A stretch of 31,276 nt of DNA from Arthrobacter sp. (GCA_025464925.1 JAODMS010000089.1:1-31276), one strand, 5' to 3'; counted from the first letter of the stretch, positions 1-8,407 are shown. The notes: generated from the sequence alone by a model not told the origin. A program made the numbers and translations.

Positions 1-2
1 GA

Positions 3-278
3 ATCGAAATCTTCCCCGAAGCGAAAGTGGACGACGGCGTGCTGGACCTGCTGATCCTGGCGCCGCGCGGACGGCTCGGCTGGCTGGGAGTGGTGGCCGG
101 AATTTTCGGCCGGAACAAAAGCGAGACGGAATCCGTGGAGTACTTCCAGGGGAAATCGGCCGAAATCATCCTGGAACAGGAACAGGAATTTCAACTGGAC
201 GGCGACCACCTCGGCACCGGCACCCACCTGGCCGTGAGGGTGGAACCGGACGCACTCAGGGTCAGGATGGCGGTTTAG
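3..278 (+). CDS. Diacylglycerol kinase / YegS-like lipid kinase, C-terminal fragment
   Basis: Only the last 91 codons are present; the gene begins before the window. The fragment reads IEIFPEAKVDDGVLDLLIL near its start and then contains FQLDGDHLGTGTHLAVRVEP. This matches the C-terminal beta-rich domain of the DagK/LCB5/YegS lipid kinase family, where a 'DGE/DGD' turn precedes the final strand ending in V.P.AL.V.V. The family phosphorylates diacylglycerol or related lipids at the membrane; the catalytic N-terminal GGDGT domain lies outside the window, so substrate cannot be judged. Its TAG stop overlaps the convergent mscL stop by three bases, leaving no room for an intergenic terminator. Confidence 0.75.
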   Translation: MEIFPEAKVDDGVLDLLILAPRGRLGWLGVVAGIFGRNKSETESVEYFQGKSAEIILEQEQEFQLDGDHLGTGTHLAVRVEPDALRVRMAV

Positions 279-781
279 GCAGGCTCCGCTTCGGCGGGAA
301 CCGTCCTTCGGGAACCGGTCCCCGAAGGACGATCTTTAGGGCCGGGTGCCGGGTCCGCACTTCCCCCCGCACGCTCCGGAGCGGCGAGCTGGGCCAGCAG
401 GTCACGGATCTCGGCCAGCAGGGCGGTGTCCGCCGGCAGCGGCTTCTCCTCAGGCTCTGCGGTGGCCAGGCGGTTCCTGACCATCCGGTTGAGCCTGTTC
501 ATGGGCGTCACAAAGATGAAGTACACCACCGCCGCGGTGATGAGGAAGGTGACGAACGCCGTGACCAGACCGCCGATGTTGACGAAGGTCTTCTCGTTGC
601 CGGGCCAGACGTGAAAACCCAGGCCTCCGGTATCAACGCCGCCTGCCGCCGCAATGATCGGGTTCACGATGTTCGCGGTGAAGGCGCCGACCAGGGCCGT
701 GAAGGCGGTGCCGACGACGACGGCGATGGAAAGTTCGATCACGTTGCCGCGAAGGATGAAATCCTTGAATCCTGTGAGCAT
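275..781 (-). CDS. mscL: Large-conductance mechanosensitive channel MscL
   Basis: 168-residue protein starting MLTGFKDFILRGNVIELSIAV, the classic MscL amphipathic N-terminus followed by TM1 (about residues 15-45, with the G/A-rich pore-lining segment VVVGTAFTALVGAF). TM2 lies at about 68-95 (VTFLITAAVVYFIFVTPMNRL). The channel forms a homopentamer in the cytoplasmic membrane and opens under membrane tension to release solutes during osmotic downshock. The start is supported by GGAGGT five bases upstream. Most MscL proteins are about 130-150 residues; this one adds a Pro/Ala/Glu-rich C-terminal tail of about 40 residues that looks disordered. It converges on the upstream lipid kinase with overlapping stop codons. 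Confidence 0.96.
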   Translation of the reverse strand: MLTGFKDFILRGNVIELSIAVVVGTAFTALVGAFTANIVNPIIAAAGGVDTGGLGFHVWPGNEKTFVNIGGLVTAFVTFLITAAVVYFIFVTPMNRLNRMVRNRLATAEPEEKPLPADTALLAEIRDLLAQLAAPERAGGSADPAPGPKDRPSGTGSRRTVPAEAEPA

Positions 782-873
782 GGGGGACCTCCGGGGTGCC
801 GTTGCTATGTGTCTCTGCAGTTCGTTCTTGCTTGAATCAACCGGTAGACGCTACCACCCTGCACGCGGACCCG

Positions 874-890
874 ATTCCGCTCAACGGAGC
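874..890. promoter_or_regulatory. Candidate IclR operator upstream of the FUSC gene
   Basis: The sequence ATTCCGCTCAACGGAGC matches 14 of 17 positions of the palindrome upstream of pobA (read on the other strand, ATTCCGCTCAATGGAAT). It is an imperfect inverted repeat, TTCCG...CGGA. Its centre at about 882 is roughly 50 bp upstream of a start expected from the TAAAAT box at 920-925. Assignment to the IclR protein encoded at 3516 is inference from motif sharing. Confidence 0.55.
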
Positions 891-919
891 ACGATGCCGG
901 AACCGCGGGCGCTGCTGGA

Positions 920-925
920 TAAAAT
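920..925 (+). promoter_or_regulatory. Possible -10 box for the FUSC gene
   Basis: TAAAAT stands out as an AT-rich hexamer in GC-rich surroundings and lies about 58 bp upstream of the chosen GTG start at 983. No good TTGACA-like -35 box is seen 16-18 bp upstream (the region reads CCGGAA), which fits a promoter needing an activator bound at 874-890. Confidence 0.35.
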
Positions 926-982
926 CCACTCTGGATGCCGGTGCCGCCGTCACATTCCGGCAGCAACGAAAGGCACCCGCCC

Positions 983-2056
983 GTGAAGATGCTCGCCCAG
1001 ATGTTCACCATGACGCCTGGCAACAAGGACCACCATGTTGCGCTCCGCTGCGCTGTCGGCGTCTTTGTTCCCCTGATTACCCTGGTGCTGCTGGACCGCA
1101 TTGATCTTGCGATTTTCGCCTCCTTCGGCGCCTTCACAGGGATCTACGGCCGCAATGAGCCGCACAGCCGACGATTCGAAGCCCAGCTGCGGGGCGGGTC
1201 GCTGATGCTGGCCGTCGTCCTCCTGGCTGCCCTCACAGCCCGCACCGGGGAGGCCTTCGCGCTTTCCGCGGTAAGGACAACCTGGAGCCAGGTCCTGGCG
1301 ACTGCCCTGGTGGCGGGCGCCTGCTCGCTGGTCGTCGCCTGGTGGCGGCTCCGGCCCGCGGGCTCGCTGTTTCACATCTTCGCCTTCGCGGCCATCGCGT
1401 CCATCCCCCACCAGCCGCCGTTGTGGCAGTGCCTGCTGGCGACGGCGCTCACCGCCGCCTTCTCCCTGCTGGTCGGAATGTCCTCGCGCGCCGCCAAGAG
1501 CCGCCGCACGCCGTGGGTGCGGCCGGAACCGGCGCGCCTGACGGCCGGGGAGAGGCGGGCGGCCCGGCTCGAAGCCGGAGGTTACCTCGCGGCGTCCGGC
1601 CTGGCCGGAACCCTGGCGACCCTGGCCGGCGAGCAGCTGGGCTTCGGCCACAACTACTGGGCCATGGTGGCCGCCGTGGTCCCGCTCGTCGGGCACACGA
1701 CCCGTCACCGTGTGAGCCGCGGCGTGCAGCGCATCATCGGCACTGCCTTGGGGCTGGTGCTGCTGGCAGGGATCCTGCTGTTGCAGCCCGCACCATGGCA
1801 GATGGTGCTGGTGATTGCGGCCTGCCAGTTCGGTGCCGAACTGTTCATCGCCCGCCAGTACGTGCTGGCCCAGGTGTTCGTCACGCCGCTGGCGCTGAGC
1901 TCGACACTGCTGGTGGCGCCCACGGCGCCGGAAATCCTCCTGCGCGACAGGTTCCTGGAGACCGTGATCGGCGCCGGCGTCGGCATCGCCGTCGTGCTGG
2001 CCCCCTCAGCCTGGCGTCGTCTCCGCGCCCGGCAGGTCAGGCAACCCGCCGCCTGA
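983..2056 (+). CDS. FUSC-family membrane protein (aromatic acid exporter-like)
   Basis: 357 residues from the GTG at 983; GAAAGG at 968-973 supports this start over the in-frame ATG at 935, which lacks a site at suitable distance. There are two hydrophobic halves. The N-terminal half holds membrane segments with the motif FASFGAFTGIYGR and a basic loop ending in FEAQLRGG; the C-terminal half begins near HNYWAMVAAVVPL, typical of the fusaric acid resistance/AaeB group (FUSC), and continues with R.VQR..GT.LG. Family members export aromatic carboxylic acids; E. coli AaeB exports 4-hydroxybenzoate. At about half the length of AaeB it may act as a dimer. The IclR-like site upstream and the pobA module next door support an aromatic acid efflux role. 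The substrate is inference. Confidence 0.8.
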   Translation: MKMLAQMFTMTPGNKDHHVALRCAVGVFVPLITLVLLDRIDLAIFASFGAFTGIYGRNEPHSRRFEAQLRGGSLMLAVVLLAALTARTGEAFALSAVRTTWSQVLATALVAGACSLVVAWWRLRPAGSLFHIFAFAAIASIPHQPPLWQCLLATALTAAFSLLVGMSSRAAKSRRTPWVRPEPARLTAGERRAARLEAGGYLAASGLAGTLATLAGEQLGFGHNYWAMVAAVVPLVGHTTRHRVSRGVQRIIGTALGLVLLAGILLLQPAPWQMVLVIAACQFGAELFIARQYVLAQVFVTPLALSSTLLVAPTAPEILLRDRFLETVIGAGVGIAVVLAPSAWRRLRARQVRQPAA

Positions 2057-2081
2057 CGGACGAGATATCCGCGGGGAACGG

Positions 2082-3314
2082 CTACCTCGCTGCTTCCGCC
2101 TCCGCCGTCGGTGCGGTGTGTGAGATCCGCTGGGGCACGATTGCCAGTGCGGCCACGGCAATCACGGCAGCTGCGGCAAAGGTGTAGAAACCCCACGGGT
2201 AGGCGATGCCGGCAGCCACCAGGGCGCCCGTCACGGCGGGACCCAGAATGGCGCCCAGCCGGCCAACCCCGGCGGCGTAGCCCAGTGCGGTGGCTCGCAG
2301 ACGGCTGGGGAAGAGCTGGCTGACCCAGGCGTAGACGAGAACCTGGGAGCTGAATACGAAGACGCCGGTGACGAAGACGGCTGCGTTAAGGAGCAGCTCG
2401 TTCTGGAGCTTGATGCTCAGAACGGCGAGGAGAACGGCTGACAGCCCGAACCACAGCAGGACCACTTTTTTCGCGCCGTGCTTGTCGGCGAGGATGCCGG
2501 CGATGACGAGCCCGACCACGGCGCCCACATTGAGCACCAGGAGCTGGGCGATGCCTGCGGCGATGGAGTAGCCCGCGGAGGCCATGAGCTGCGGAAGCCA
2601 GGTGTTGAGGCCGTAGACGAGCAGCAGCCCCATGAAGGAAGCGATTCCGACTCCGACGGCGACCAGGGGGTAGGGCTTCTTGGCAAGGTCACGGAAGCCG
2701 GCTGTCTCCACCGGATCGTTGGCATGGCGGACCGGCGGCAAGGATTCGGGCAGCTTGAACCACAGGAACGGCAGCAGGGCCAGCCCCGCCAGGCCGCCGA
2801 GGACGAACATCATCCGCCAGTTCGGGATCAGCAGGAGTGCCAGGAATGCGGTGAGGACGGCGCCGACGTGGTAGCCGGTCATGGTCCTGGTGGTGGACCG
2901 GCCGGCGGAGCCCTCCTGGGCGGCGTAGTCGTTCATGTAGGACAGCGCCGCGGGCAGGCAAGCGCCAAGACCCAGGCCGGCCAACAACCGGAAGATGCTG
3001 AACACCAGCACGTTGGGGGCGATCACGACGGCGAGGGTGAACAGGGAGAACCAGGCGACACAGGCGATCAGCAGCCGCCGGCGGCCAAACCGGTCCGAGA
3101 GCGGGGCGATGAACAAGGCACCCAGGCCCACTCCGACGAGGGAAATGGTGGCAGCCAGGGTGGCTCCCACGGCGTCGAATCCGAGTTCATGGCTCTTGAT
3201 CAGCGTCGGGATGACAGTGCCGAGCACCACCAGGTCGAAACCATCAAGCACCATGGCCAGCCAGCAAAGCCATACGGGCCAGCGGGAAGAGCGGTCAGCG
3301 GACGTCATTGGCAT
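2082..3314 (-). CDS. MFS transporter, aromatic acid:H+ symporter type
   Basis: 410 residues beginning MPMTSADRSSRWPVWLCWLA. The ATG at 3314 is chosen because GAGG sits five bases upstream; an in-frame ATG at 3341 has no comparable site. Twelve membrane segments can be drawn. Key family marks are DGFDLVVLG in TM1 (the Asp-Gly-Phe-Asp of the aromatic acid:H+ symporter group, PcaK/BenK-like), SDRFGRRRLL between TM2 and TM3, and LADKHGAKKV between TM8 and TM9. It probably imports 4-hydroxybenzoate, protocatechuate or a similar benzoate with a proton across the cytoplasmic membrane. It is divergent from the IclR regulator and neighbours pobA, so 4-hydroxybenzoate is the most economical substrate. 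It ends 25 bp from the convergent FUSC gene. Confidence 0.88.
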   Translation of the reverse strand: MPMTSADRSSRWPVWLCWLAMVLDGFDLVVLGTVIPTLIKSHELGFDAVGATLAATISLVGVGLGALFIAPLSDRFGRRRLLIACVAWFSLFTLAVVIAPNVLVFSIFRLLAGLGLGACLPAALSYMNDYAAQEGSAGRSTTRTMTGYHVGAVLTAFLALLLIPNWRMMFVLGGLAGLALLPFLWFKLPESLPPVRHANDPVETAGFRDLAKKPYPLVAVGVGIASFMGLLLVYGLNTWLPQLMASAGYSIAAGIAQLLVLNVGAVVGLVIAGILADKHGAKKVVLLWFGLSAVLLAVLSIKLQNELLLNAAVFVTGVFVFSSQVLVYAWVSQLFPSRLRATALGYAAGVGRLGAILGPAVTGALVAAGIAYPWGFYTFAAAAVIAVAALAIVPQRISHTAPTAEAEAAR

Positions 3315-3415
3315 TGCAACCTCAAAGATAGGGCTCGGCATCGAGCGCGAAGCTGGGTGCCGGAGCGGAGGGTTCCGATGCGCGGCAGGGCACCGCTGCG
3401 GCTTCCGACATGAGA

Positions 3416-3421
3416 TTTGTA
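3416..3421 (-). promoter_or_regulatory. Possible -10 box of the MFS transporter
   Basis: Read on the minus strand this is TACAAA within GATACAAATC, an AT-rich island in the 201-bp divergent region. A start about seven bases downstream would put the IclR-like palindrome at 3453-3467 centred about 50 bp upstream, the same geometry as at the FUSC and pobA genes. Confidence 0.35.
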
Positions 3422-3452
3422 TCACTGGCAGGTGTAAGCTGGAACACCAGCA

Positions 3453-3467
3453 ACCGTTCAACGGAAT
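3453..3467. promoter_or_regulatory. Candidate IclR operator in the MFS/iclR divergent region
   Basis: ACCGTTCAACGGAAT, read on the other strand as ATTCCGTTGAACGGT, contains the perfect inverted repeat CCGTT-C-AACGG. It closely matches the palindrome upstream of pobA (ATTCCATTGAGCGGAAT). It lies 49 bp before the regulator's own start and upstream of the MFS promoter candidate, so it could serve both autoregulation and activation of transport. Confidence 0.6.
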
Positions 3468-3515
3468 ATCGCACTGCCGCCGCTCGCGGCCGGAACCTGG
3501 CAGGAGGAAGGAATC

Positions 3516-4277
3516 GTGGCCAATTCCGCCTCCGGAGATTCTGTGGTGGACCGAGTGGTCCGCGTGATCGAGGCTTTTCCGGAAGGCGTCACGGTCCTGC
3601 AGCTGTCGGAACTGGCCGCCCGGGCACGCCTGCCGGTGACGACGGCCCACCGCTTGGTCCGCCAACTCGCCGGCCACGGGCTCCTGGAACTTGGAAGCGG
3701 AGGCACTGTCCGGCTTGGGCTCCGCCTGTGGGAGCTCGTCAACCGGAATTCCCCCACCCTGGCCCTGCGGGAGGCGGCCATGCCGTTCATGGAGGACATC
3801 CAGCAGGTGCTGAACCAGAACGTGAACCTGGCCGTGCTGGACGGCTGGGAGGCGCTCTTCGTCGAACGGCTCTCATGCCGAGGATCCGTGGCAAACCGGG
3901 CACAGGTCGCCGGGCGGATGCCCGTGCACGTGTCCTCGGCAGGCCTGGCGCTGATGGCCGGCCAGCCACCGGCCGTCCGGACGGAGTATCTGCGCCAATT
4001 CCGCGACCCGGCCGGAAAGCTGGGCGCGGACGACCTCCGGACGCTGCTCCAGGATTCGGCAGGCAACGGCTACGCCCAGCTGGCGGGCGTCGTCGACCCG
4101 GACACCTGGGGGATCGCCGTGCCGGTGCTGGATGCCAGGCACCGCACTGTAGCGGCGCTCGGCGTCGTCGTGCCGCTCCGCGAGATGCGCCTCCAGGCGC
4201 TGGTCCCGGCCCTACAGACCGCGGCGCGCGGAATAGGGCGCCGGCTGCAGAACACGGACAACGCTGCATTCCATTGA
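3516..4277 (+). CDS. IclR-family transcriptional regulator (probably of 4-hydroxybenzoate genes)
   Basis: 253 residues from GTG at 3516, supported by AGGAGG at 3502-3507. Residues about 10-75 form the winged helix-turn-helix (VLQLSELAARARLPVTTAHRLVRQL then GHGLLELGSGGTVRLGLRLWEL). Residues about 80-250 form the IclR effector-binding domain (NVNLAVLDG, VHVSSAGLALMAG, GIAVPVLD, ALGVVVPL). IclR proteins such as PobR and PcaR bind aromatic acids and act as activators or repressors of catabolic genes. This gene sits between the aromatic transporter (divergent) and pobA (same strand, 85 bp downstream), and palindromes of the same sequence lie in front of both. The effector is likely 4-hydroxybenzoate or protocatechuate; this is inferred from context. 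Confidence 0.9.
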   Translation: MANSASGDSVVDRVVRVIEAFPEGVTVLQLSELAARARLPVTTAHRLVRQLAGHGLLELGSGGTVRLGLRLWELVNRNSPTLALREAAMPFMEDIQQVLNQNVNLAVLDGWEALFVERLSCRGSVANRAQVAGRMPVHVSSAGLALMAGQPPAVRTEYLRQFRDPAGKLGADDLRTLLQDSAGNGYAQLAGVVDPDTWGIAVPVLDARHRTVAALGVVVPLREMRLQALVPALQTAARGIGRRLQNTDNAAFH

Positions 4278-4287
4278 GCGGAATGCA
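4265..4287. promoter_or_regulatory. Candidate IclR operator upstream of pobA
   Basis: A perfect inverted repeat with eight-base arms TGCATTCC and GGAATGCA around ATTGAGC. It overlaps the stop codon of the iclR gene (4275-4277) and lies 76 bp before pobA. The core ATTCCATTGAGCGGAAT recurs with few changes at 3453-3467 and 874-890. A promoter about 35 bp downstream (possible -10 CACACT at 4314-4319) would again place the site near -50. Confidence 0.6.
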
Positions 4288-4362
4288 GGTAAGACCCGTC
4301 ATGCCGTCGGCCGCACACTGGAGCCAGAGACTCCCACCGACCCGCAACGAAGCGAGGAACAC

Positions 4363-5565
4363 ATGGCGAACCGCCACGTCATCACCACCCGGGTCGCCAT
4401 CCTGGGCGCAGGACCCGCCGGCCTCATGCTGTCGCACCTGCTGGCCAAGGCCGGGATCGAATCGACCGTTCTCGAGCTTCGCAGCCGCCAGGACATCGCG
4501 GGAACCGCCCGTGCCGGGATCCTGGAGCACGGCTCGGTCAAGATGCTGGTGGACAGTGGAGTGTCGGACCGGGTGCTGCAGGACGGCGACCGCCACGACG
4601 GGATCGAACTTCGCTTCAACGGCGAAAGCCACCGGATAGATTTTCAGGACCTCGTCGGGGAGTCGGTCTGGCTCTACCCCCAGACTGACGTCTTCGTGGA
4701 CCTCGCCGCACGGCGTGAGGCCGACGGCGGGGACGTACGGTACAGCGTCACCGACACCACGGTCCACGACATCGAAGGCAAGCCGAAAGTCTGGTTCACG
4801 GATGCCGAGGGGTCCGACTTCGAGCTCCACGCCGACTTCATCGCCGGGGCCGACGGCTCACGAAGCTACTGCCGTTCCCTGGTCCCGGAGCCGGCGCGGA
4901 ACCGGTACTTCCACGAATATCCCTTTGCCTGGTTCGGCATCCTGGCGGAGGCACCGCGCAGCTCCGACGAGCTGATCTACGCCAACTCCGAGAACGGTTT
5001 CGCGCTGATCAGCCAGCGGACCGAAACCGTGCAGCGGATGTACTTCCAGTGCGACCCCTCCGAGGATGTGCACAACTGGAGCGATGAGCGCATCTGGGAG
5101 ACCTTCCGCAGCCGCGTCAACGGCAACGGCTTCGAGCTGAAGGAAGGCCCGGTGATCGACAAGACAGTCCTGAAGTTCCGCAGCTTCGTGCACGCCCCGA
5201 TGCGGCACGGCAAGCTCTTGCTGGCCGGCGATGCCGCCCACACCGTCCCGCCCACCGGGGCGAAGGGGCTGAACCTGGCACTCCATGACGTCAGCGTGCT
5301 GTTTGAAGGCCTCGAAAGTTTCTATTCGACCGGGTCCACGGCGCTGCTGGACGGCTACAGCGACCGTGCCCTGGACCGTGTCTGGAAGGCCCAGCAGTTC
5401 TCCTACTGGATGACGTCCATGCTGCACAACGCGGCCGGGGCTGACGATTTCGCCCGTGCCCGCCAGCTCGGCGAGCTCAATTCGGTGGTGTCCTCCCGGC
5501 ACGGCCGCGCGTACCTGGCCGAGGCGTACACCGGCTGGCCGGCGGGCACCAGGGGCGGAAACTAG
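4363..5565 (+). CDS. pobA: 4-hydroxybenzoate 3-monooxygenase
   Basis: 400-residue FAD enzyme that converts 4-hydroxybenzoate to protocatechuate with NAD(P)H and oxygen, feeding ring cleavage by the beta-ketoadipate route. The GAGPAGL dinucleotide motif is at about 15-21, the second FAD motif is AGADGSRS near 161, and GDAAHTVPPTGAKGLNLA is near 288-305. Residues known to bind substrate in the Pseudomonas enzyme appear conserved: Arg50 (R44 equivalent), Tyr206 in ELIYAN (Y201), Ser217 and Arg219 in SQR (S212, R214), Arg225 and Tyr227 (R220, Y222), Pro297 (P293) and Tyr389 in EAYTGWP (Y385). GAGG precedes the ATG. The gene lies downstream of iclR with a palindromic operator candidate between them. 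Its TAG stop overlaps the stop of the convergent permease within CTAG. Confidence 0.96.
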   Translation: MANRHVITTRVAILGAGPAGLMLSHLLAKAGIESTVLELRSRQDIAGTARAGILEHGSVKMLVDSGVSDRVLQDGDRHDGIELRFNGESHRIDFQDLVGESVWLYPQTDVFVDLAARREADGGDVRYSVTDTTVHDIEGKPKVWFTDAEGSDFELHADFIAGADGSRSYCRSLVPEPARNRYFHEYPFAWFGILAEAPRSSDELIYANSENGFALISQRTETVQRMYFQCDPSEDVHNWSDERIWETFRSRVNGNGFELKEGPVIDKTVLKFRSFVHAPMRHGKLLLAGDAAHTVPPTGAKGLNLALHDVSVLFEGLESFYSTGSTALLDGYSDRALDRVWKAQQFSYWMTSMLHNAAGADDFARARQLGELNSVVSSRHGRAYLAEAYTGWPAGTRGGN

Positions 5566-7343
5566 GCGCTGCGGACGGGCTGCTCGGCCAGCGTTGCGGG
5601 CGCGATAGGCGTCGCCGGGGTAGCCTTCTTCTTGCCCGAGCGGCCGTAGACCAGATACATGGTCACCCCGGTGATGACCATGAGCAGCACGGTGTAGACG
5701 AAGGTGTTGGAGACGCCGTCCACACCTTCCGCGCCGTCAGTATTCGCCTTGATCACCAGCCCTAGCGGCTGGAACAGGGGGTGGGCCAGGAAAATGGCGG
5801 TGTCATAATCGTCAAGCATGCTGTTGAAGTTAAGCGCCGTGATGGCGGCGGCGGCCGGCAGGACAATGGGCAGCAGGATGCGCCGGAAGATGTACAGCGT
5901 CTTCGCCCCCATGATGCCGGCAGCCTCTTCCAGCGACGAGTTGACCGAGGCAAAGGATGCCTTGAGCATCCTGAGCGTGAACGGGATCTTGACAGTGACG
6001 AAGGCGATCAGCAGGATGACGGTTGTTCCGGTCAGCACCGCGCCGCCGACCAGCGGATTCGGATGGTCGTAGCTGAGGATGAGCCCCAGGGCGAGCAGGG
6101 CCGAGGGCAGAATCCACGGAATGTGGAGCAGGTACTCGAACAAGGCGGTGACCCAGTTGCGGTATTTCTGCAGGAGCCTGGCCACGAACAGCAGTCCTGC
6201 GACGGCGATGACGGCGGCCAGGGCGCTGTAGGCGATGCTGATGATGAACGGGCGCAGGCCCGAAGGCTGCGTGAGCACCCGGATGTAATTGTCCAGGGTC
6301 AGGCTGCCCGGTGAGAGCTGACCGCTCTGGATCGCGGCGCCATCGGCGAAGGAGTAGAGCACGATCAGGACCACGGGCAGGGTGTACACGGCGAACAGCA
6401 GGTACGCGACGGCATGGACGACGGCGTTGGCCACCGGGTTGGTGATCTGCTGTTTCTGCAGGCCGGCGGAGACCTTCGAGACGGAGAAGTACGTTCCGCC
6501 CTTTTCCAGCCGCGTCATGACGGCCAGCATCAGCATGGTGGCCAGGCCGAGGATGACCGCCAGCAGCGCGGCCAGGTCCCGGGAGGTCGGGCTGTTGGTG
6601 AAGGTCAGGATCATCGGCGTGATGGTCTGGAAGTCCCGGCCGCCGAGCACCTGGGGCGCGGACAGGGCGCCCAGGCCGGTCAGGAAGGACAGCACCGTCA
6701 CGGCGAACAGGGTCGGTTTCAGCATGGGCAGGACGACTCGCCGCAGGACGGTCCAGGTCGAGGCGCCCATGTTCTTGGCCGCTTCGATGGTCTGGTAGTC
6801 CACGCCTTTCAGGGCGTTGGTCACGAACAGCATGTGGTTCGTCGTGGTGGCGAATGTCATGACAACCAGGACGGCGAAGAATCCGGAGAACCAGCCCGGA
6901 TCCATCCCGGGAAACATGGACAGCAGGTACCCGGTGACAATGCCTTTGTCGCCGTAGATGAACTTGTAGCCGGCTGCCAGCACAATGCCGCCGTAGATGA
7001 AGGTGGTCGCGTAGCCGAGGAACAGGATTCGGGAGCCGCGAATCTTGAAGTACTGGGTGACCAGCACGATGAAGATGCCCACTACGTTGACCGTGATGGA
7101 CAGTGCGACAGCCAGCAGGAAGCTGTTGCCCAGTGATTTCATCGCCCGCTGGGAGGAGAGGAGCCTCTCGGCTGCGCGGCCTGAGAAGTTGCCGTCCGGG
7201 AAGAACGTCTGGATCAGGACGTTCGCATTGGGCCAGACCAGGAAAGCCGCGATGAACCAGGTCAGCGCGACCCCGACGATCAGGACGGCCGGCGAGCGGA
7301 GCATGCTGCGGGTGCTGGCACCGTTCGACCCGGCGGTGCTCAC
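5562..7343 (-). CDS. ABC transporter permease, two fused permease domains (iron(III)/AfuB-FbpB type)
   Basis: 593 residues with about twelve membrane segments, made of two homologous permease halves. Each half carries the cytoplasmic EAA loop that contacts the ATPase: EAAKNMGASTWTVLRRVVLP near residue 190, and EEAAGIMGAKTLYIFRRILLP near 470. This FbpB/SfuB-like fused architecture serves type I importers of ferric iron, 2-aminoethylphosphonate or similar small ligands. It begins with GTG overlapping the TGA stop of the ATPase gene (GTGA), so the two are translationally coupled. It is the third gene of a binding protein-ATPase-permease operon. The substrate cannot be read from the sequence; the pobA neighbour is convergent and not part of the operon. 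Confidence 0.9.
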   Translation of the reverse strand: MSTAGSNGASTRSMLRSPAVLIVGVALTWFIAAFLVWPNANVLIQTFFPDGNFSGRAAERLLSSQRAMKSLGNSFLLAVALSITVNVVGIFIVLVTQYFKIRGSRILFLGYATTFIYGGIVLAAGYKFIYGDKGIVTGYLLSMFPGMDPGWFSGFFAVLVVMTFATTTNHMLFVTNALKGVDYQTIEAAKNMGASTWTVLRRVVLPMLKPTLFAVTVLSFLTGLGALSAPQVLGGRDFQTITPMILTFTNSPTSRDLAALLAVILGLATMLMLAVMTRLEKGGTYFSVSKVSAGLQKQQITNPVANAVVHAVAYLLFAVYTLPVVLIVLYSFADGAAIQSGQLSPGSLTLDNYIRVLTQPSGLRPFIISIAYSALAAVIAVAGLLFVARLLQKYRNWVTALFEYLLHIPWILPSALLALGLILSYDHPNPLVGGAVLTGTTVILLIAFVTVKIPFTLRMLKASFASVNSSLEEAAGIMGAKTLYIFRRILLPIVLPAAAAITALNFNSMLDDYDTAIFLAHPLFQPLGLVIKANTDGAEGVDGVSNTFVYTVLLMVITGVTMYLVYGRSGKKKATPATPIAPATLAEQPVRSA

Positions 7344-8407
7344 GGGTGGATCGCTTCCTGCAGCCGGTTGCCGAGGGAAGCGCCGGTTTCCGGGTCGTAC
7401 TGGAGGACGTGGGAAGGCTGGACGTAGACCGTCGCCGGGCTGCCCGGATCGGGATGGACCCCGCCGTCCTCCTTGACCAGCAGCCGGATGTCGGAGCCGT
7501 GGCAGCGCACTATGTACCGGCTGTGCAGCCCGTGATAGGTCTTCGAGACCACGGTTCCCTCCACGGGGACGGCCGAGCCGTTCCCGCCGGCGGGTTCGAG
7601 CGACGCTTTTTCCACCCGCAGGTAGGAGTTGGCCGCAGGATCGAGAACGTGCCTCGACTGCCGGTTCAGTTCCGCCACGAACTCGGCCGTGAGCCGGGAG
7701 CTGTCCCCGATGAAGGTGCAGACGAATTCGGTGGCGGACTCGTCGTAGATGCTTTGCGGCGTGCCGACCTGTTCCACCACCCCCTTGTTGAAGACCGCAA
7801 CCCGGTCGCTCATCGCCAGCGCCTCGTCCTGGTCGTGGGTGACGTAGACGGTGGTGATGCCGAATTCGCTTTGCAGGTCCTTGAGCTGCTGGCGCAGCTG
7901 GTGGCGGAGCTTGGCATCCAGATTGGAAAGCGGCTCATCGAGCAGCAGGATCTTGGGCTGCAGTACCAGCGCCCGGGCGACGGCAACGCGCTGCTGCTGC
8001 CCGCCGGAGAGCTCCGAGACGTTCTTGCTTAACTGGTCCTCGGAGAGGTCGACACGCTGGGCGATGTCGCGGACCAGCCGGTCCGTCTCCGCGGATTTCT
8101 CCTTGCGCACCCGCAGGCCGAAGGCGATGTTTTCCCGGACGCTCATGCTGGGGAACAGGGCGTAGTTCTGGAACACCATGCCGATCTGCCGTTTGTCGCT
8201 GGCCAAGCGGGTCACTGCCTTGCCGTCGACGTAGACGTCGCCGCCGGAGGGTTCAATGAAGCCCGCCAGGGTGCGCAGGGCTGTCGTCTTTCCGCAGCCG
8301 GAGGGACCCAGGAGAGTGAAGAACTCACCCGGCTTCACCTGCAGGTTCAGTTCAGGGATGGCAGTGAAATCACCGAAGGTGACCTCGATGTTCTCGAAAC
8401 GGATCAT
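7340..8407 (-). CDS. ABC transporter ATP-binding protein (FbpC/PotA-like, with TOBE-like tail)
   Basis: 355 residues. Walker A GPSGCGKT is at 34-41, the Q-loop is in MVFQNYALFP, the signature is LSGGQQQRVAVARAL, Walker B is ILLLDEPLSNLD and the switch His is in VTHDQDEALAMSDR. This is the nucleotide-binding subunit that drives the fused permease. After about residue 240 there is a C-terminal extension of the TOBE/regulatory kind found in FbpC, PotA and CysA ATPases (VEGTVVSKTYHGLHSRYIVR). AGG lies five bases after which the ATG begins. It follows the binding protein gene after an 89-bp gap that contains a strong stem-loop and overlaps the permease start by four bases. Confidence 0.93.
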   Translation of the reverse strand: MIRFENIEVTFGDFTAIPELNLQVKPGEFFTLLGPSGCGKTTALRTLAGFIEPSGGDVYVDGKAVTRLASDKRQIGMVFQNYALFPSMSVRENIAFGLRVRKEKSAETDRLVRDIAQRVDLSEDQLSKNVSELSGGQQQRVAVARALVLQPKILLLDEPLSNLDAKLRHQLRQQLKDLQSEFGITTVYVTHDQDEALAMSDRVAVFNKGVVEQVGTPQSIYDESATEFVCTFIGDSSRLTAEFVAELNRQSRHVLDPAANSYLRVEKASLEPAGGNGSAVPVEGTVVSKTYHGLHSRYIVRCHGSDIRLLVKEDGGVHPDPGSPATVYVQPSHVLQYDPETGASLGNRLQEAIHP

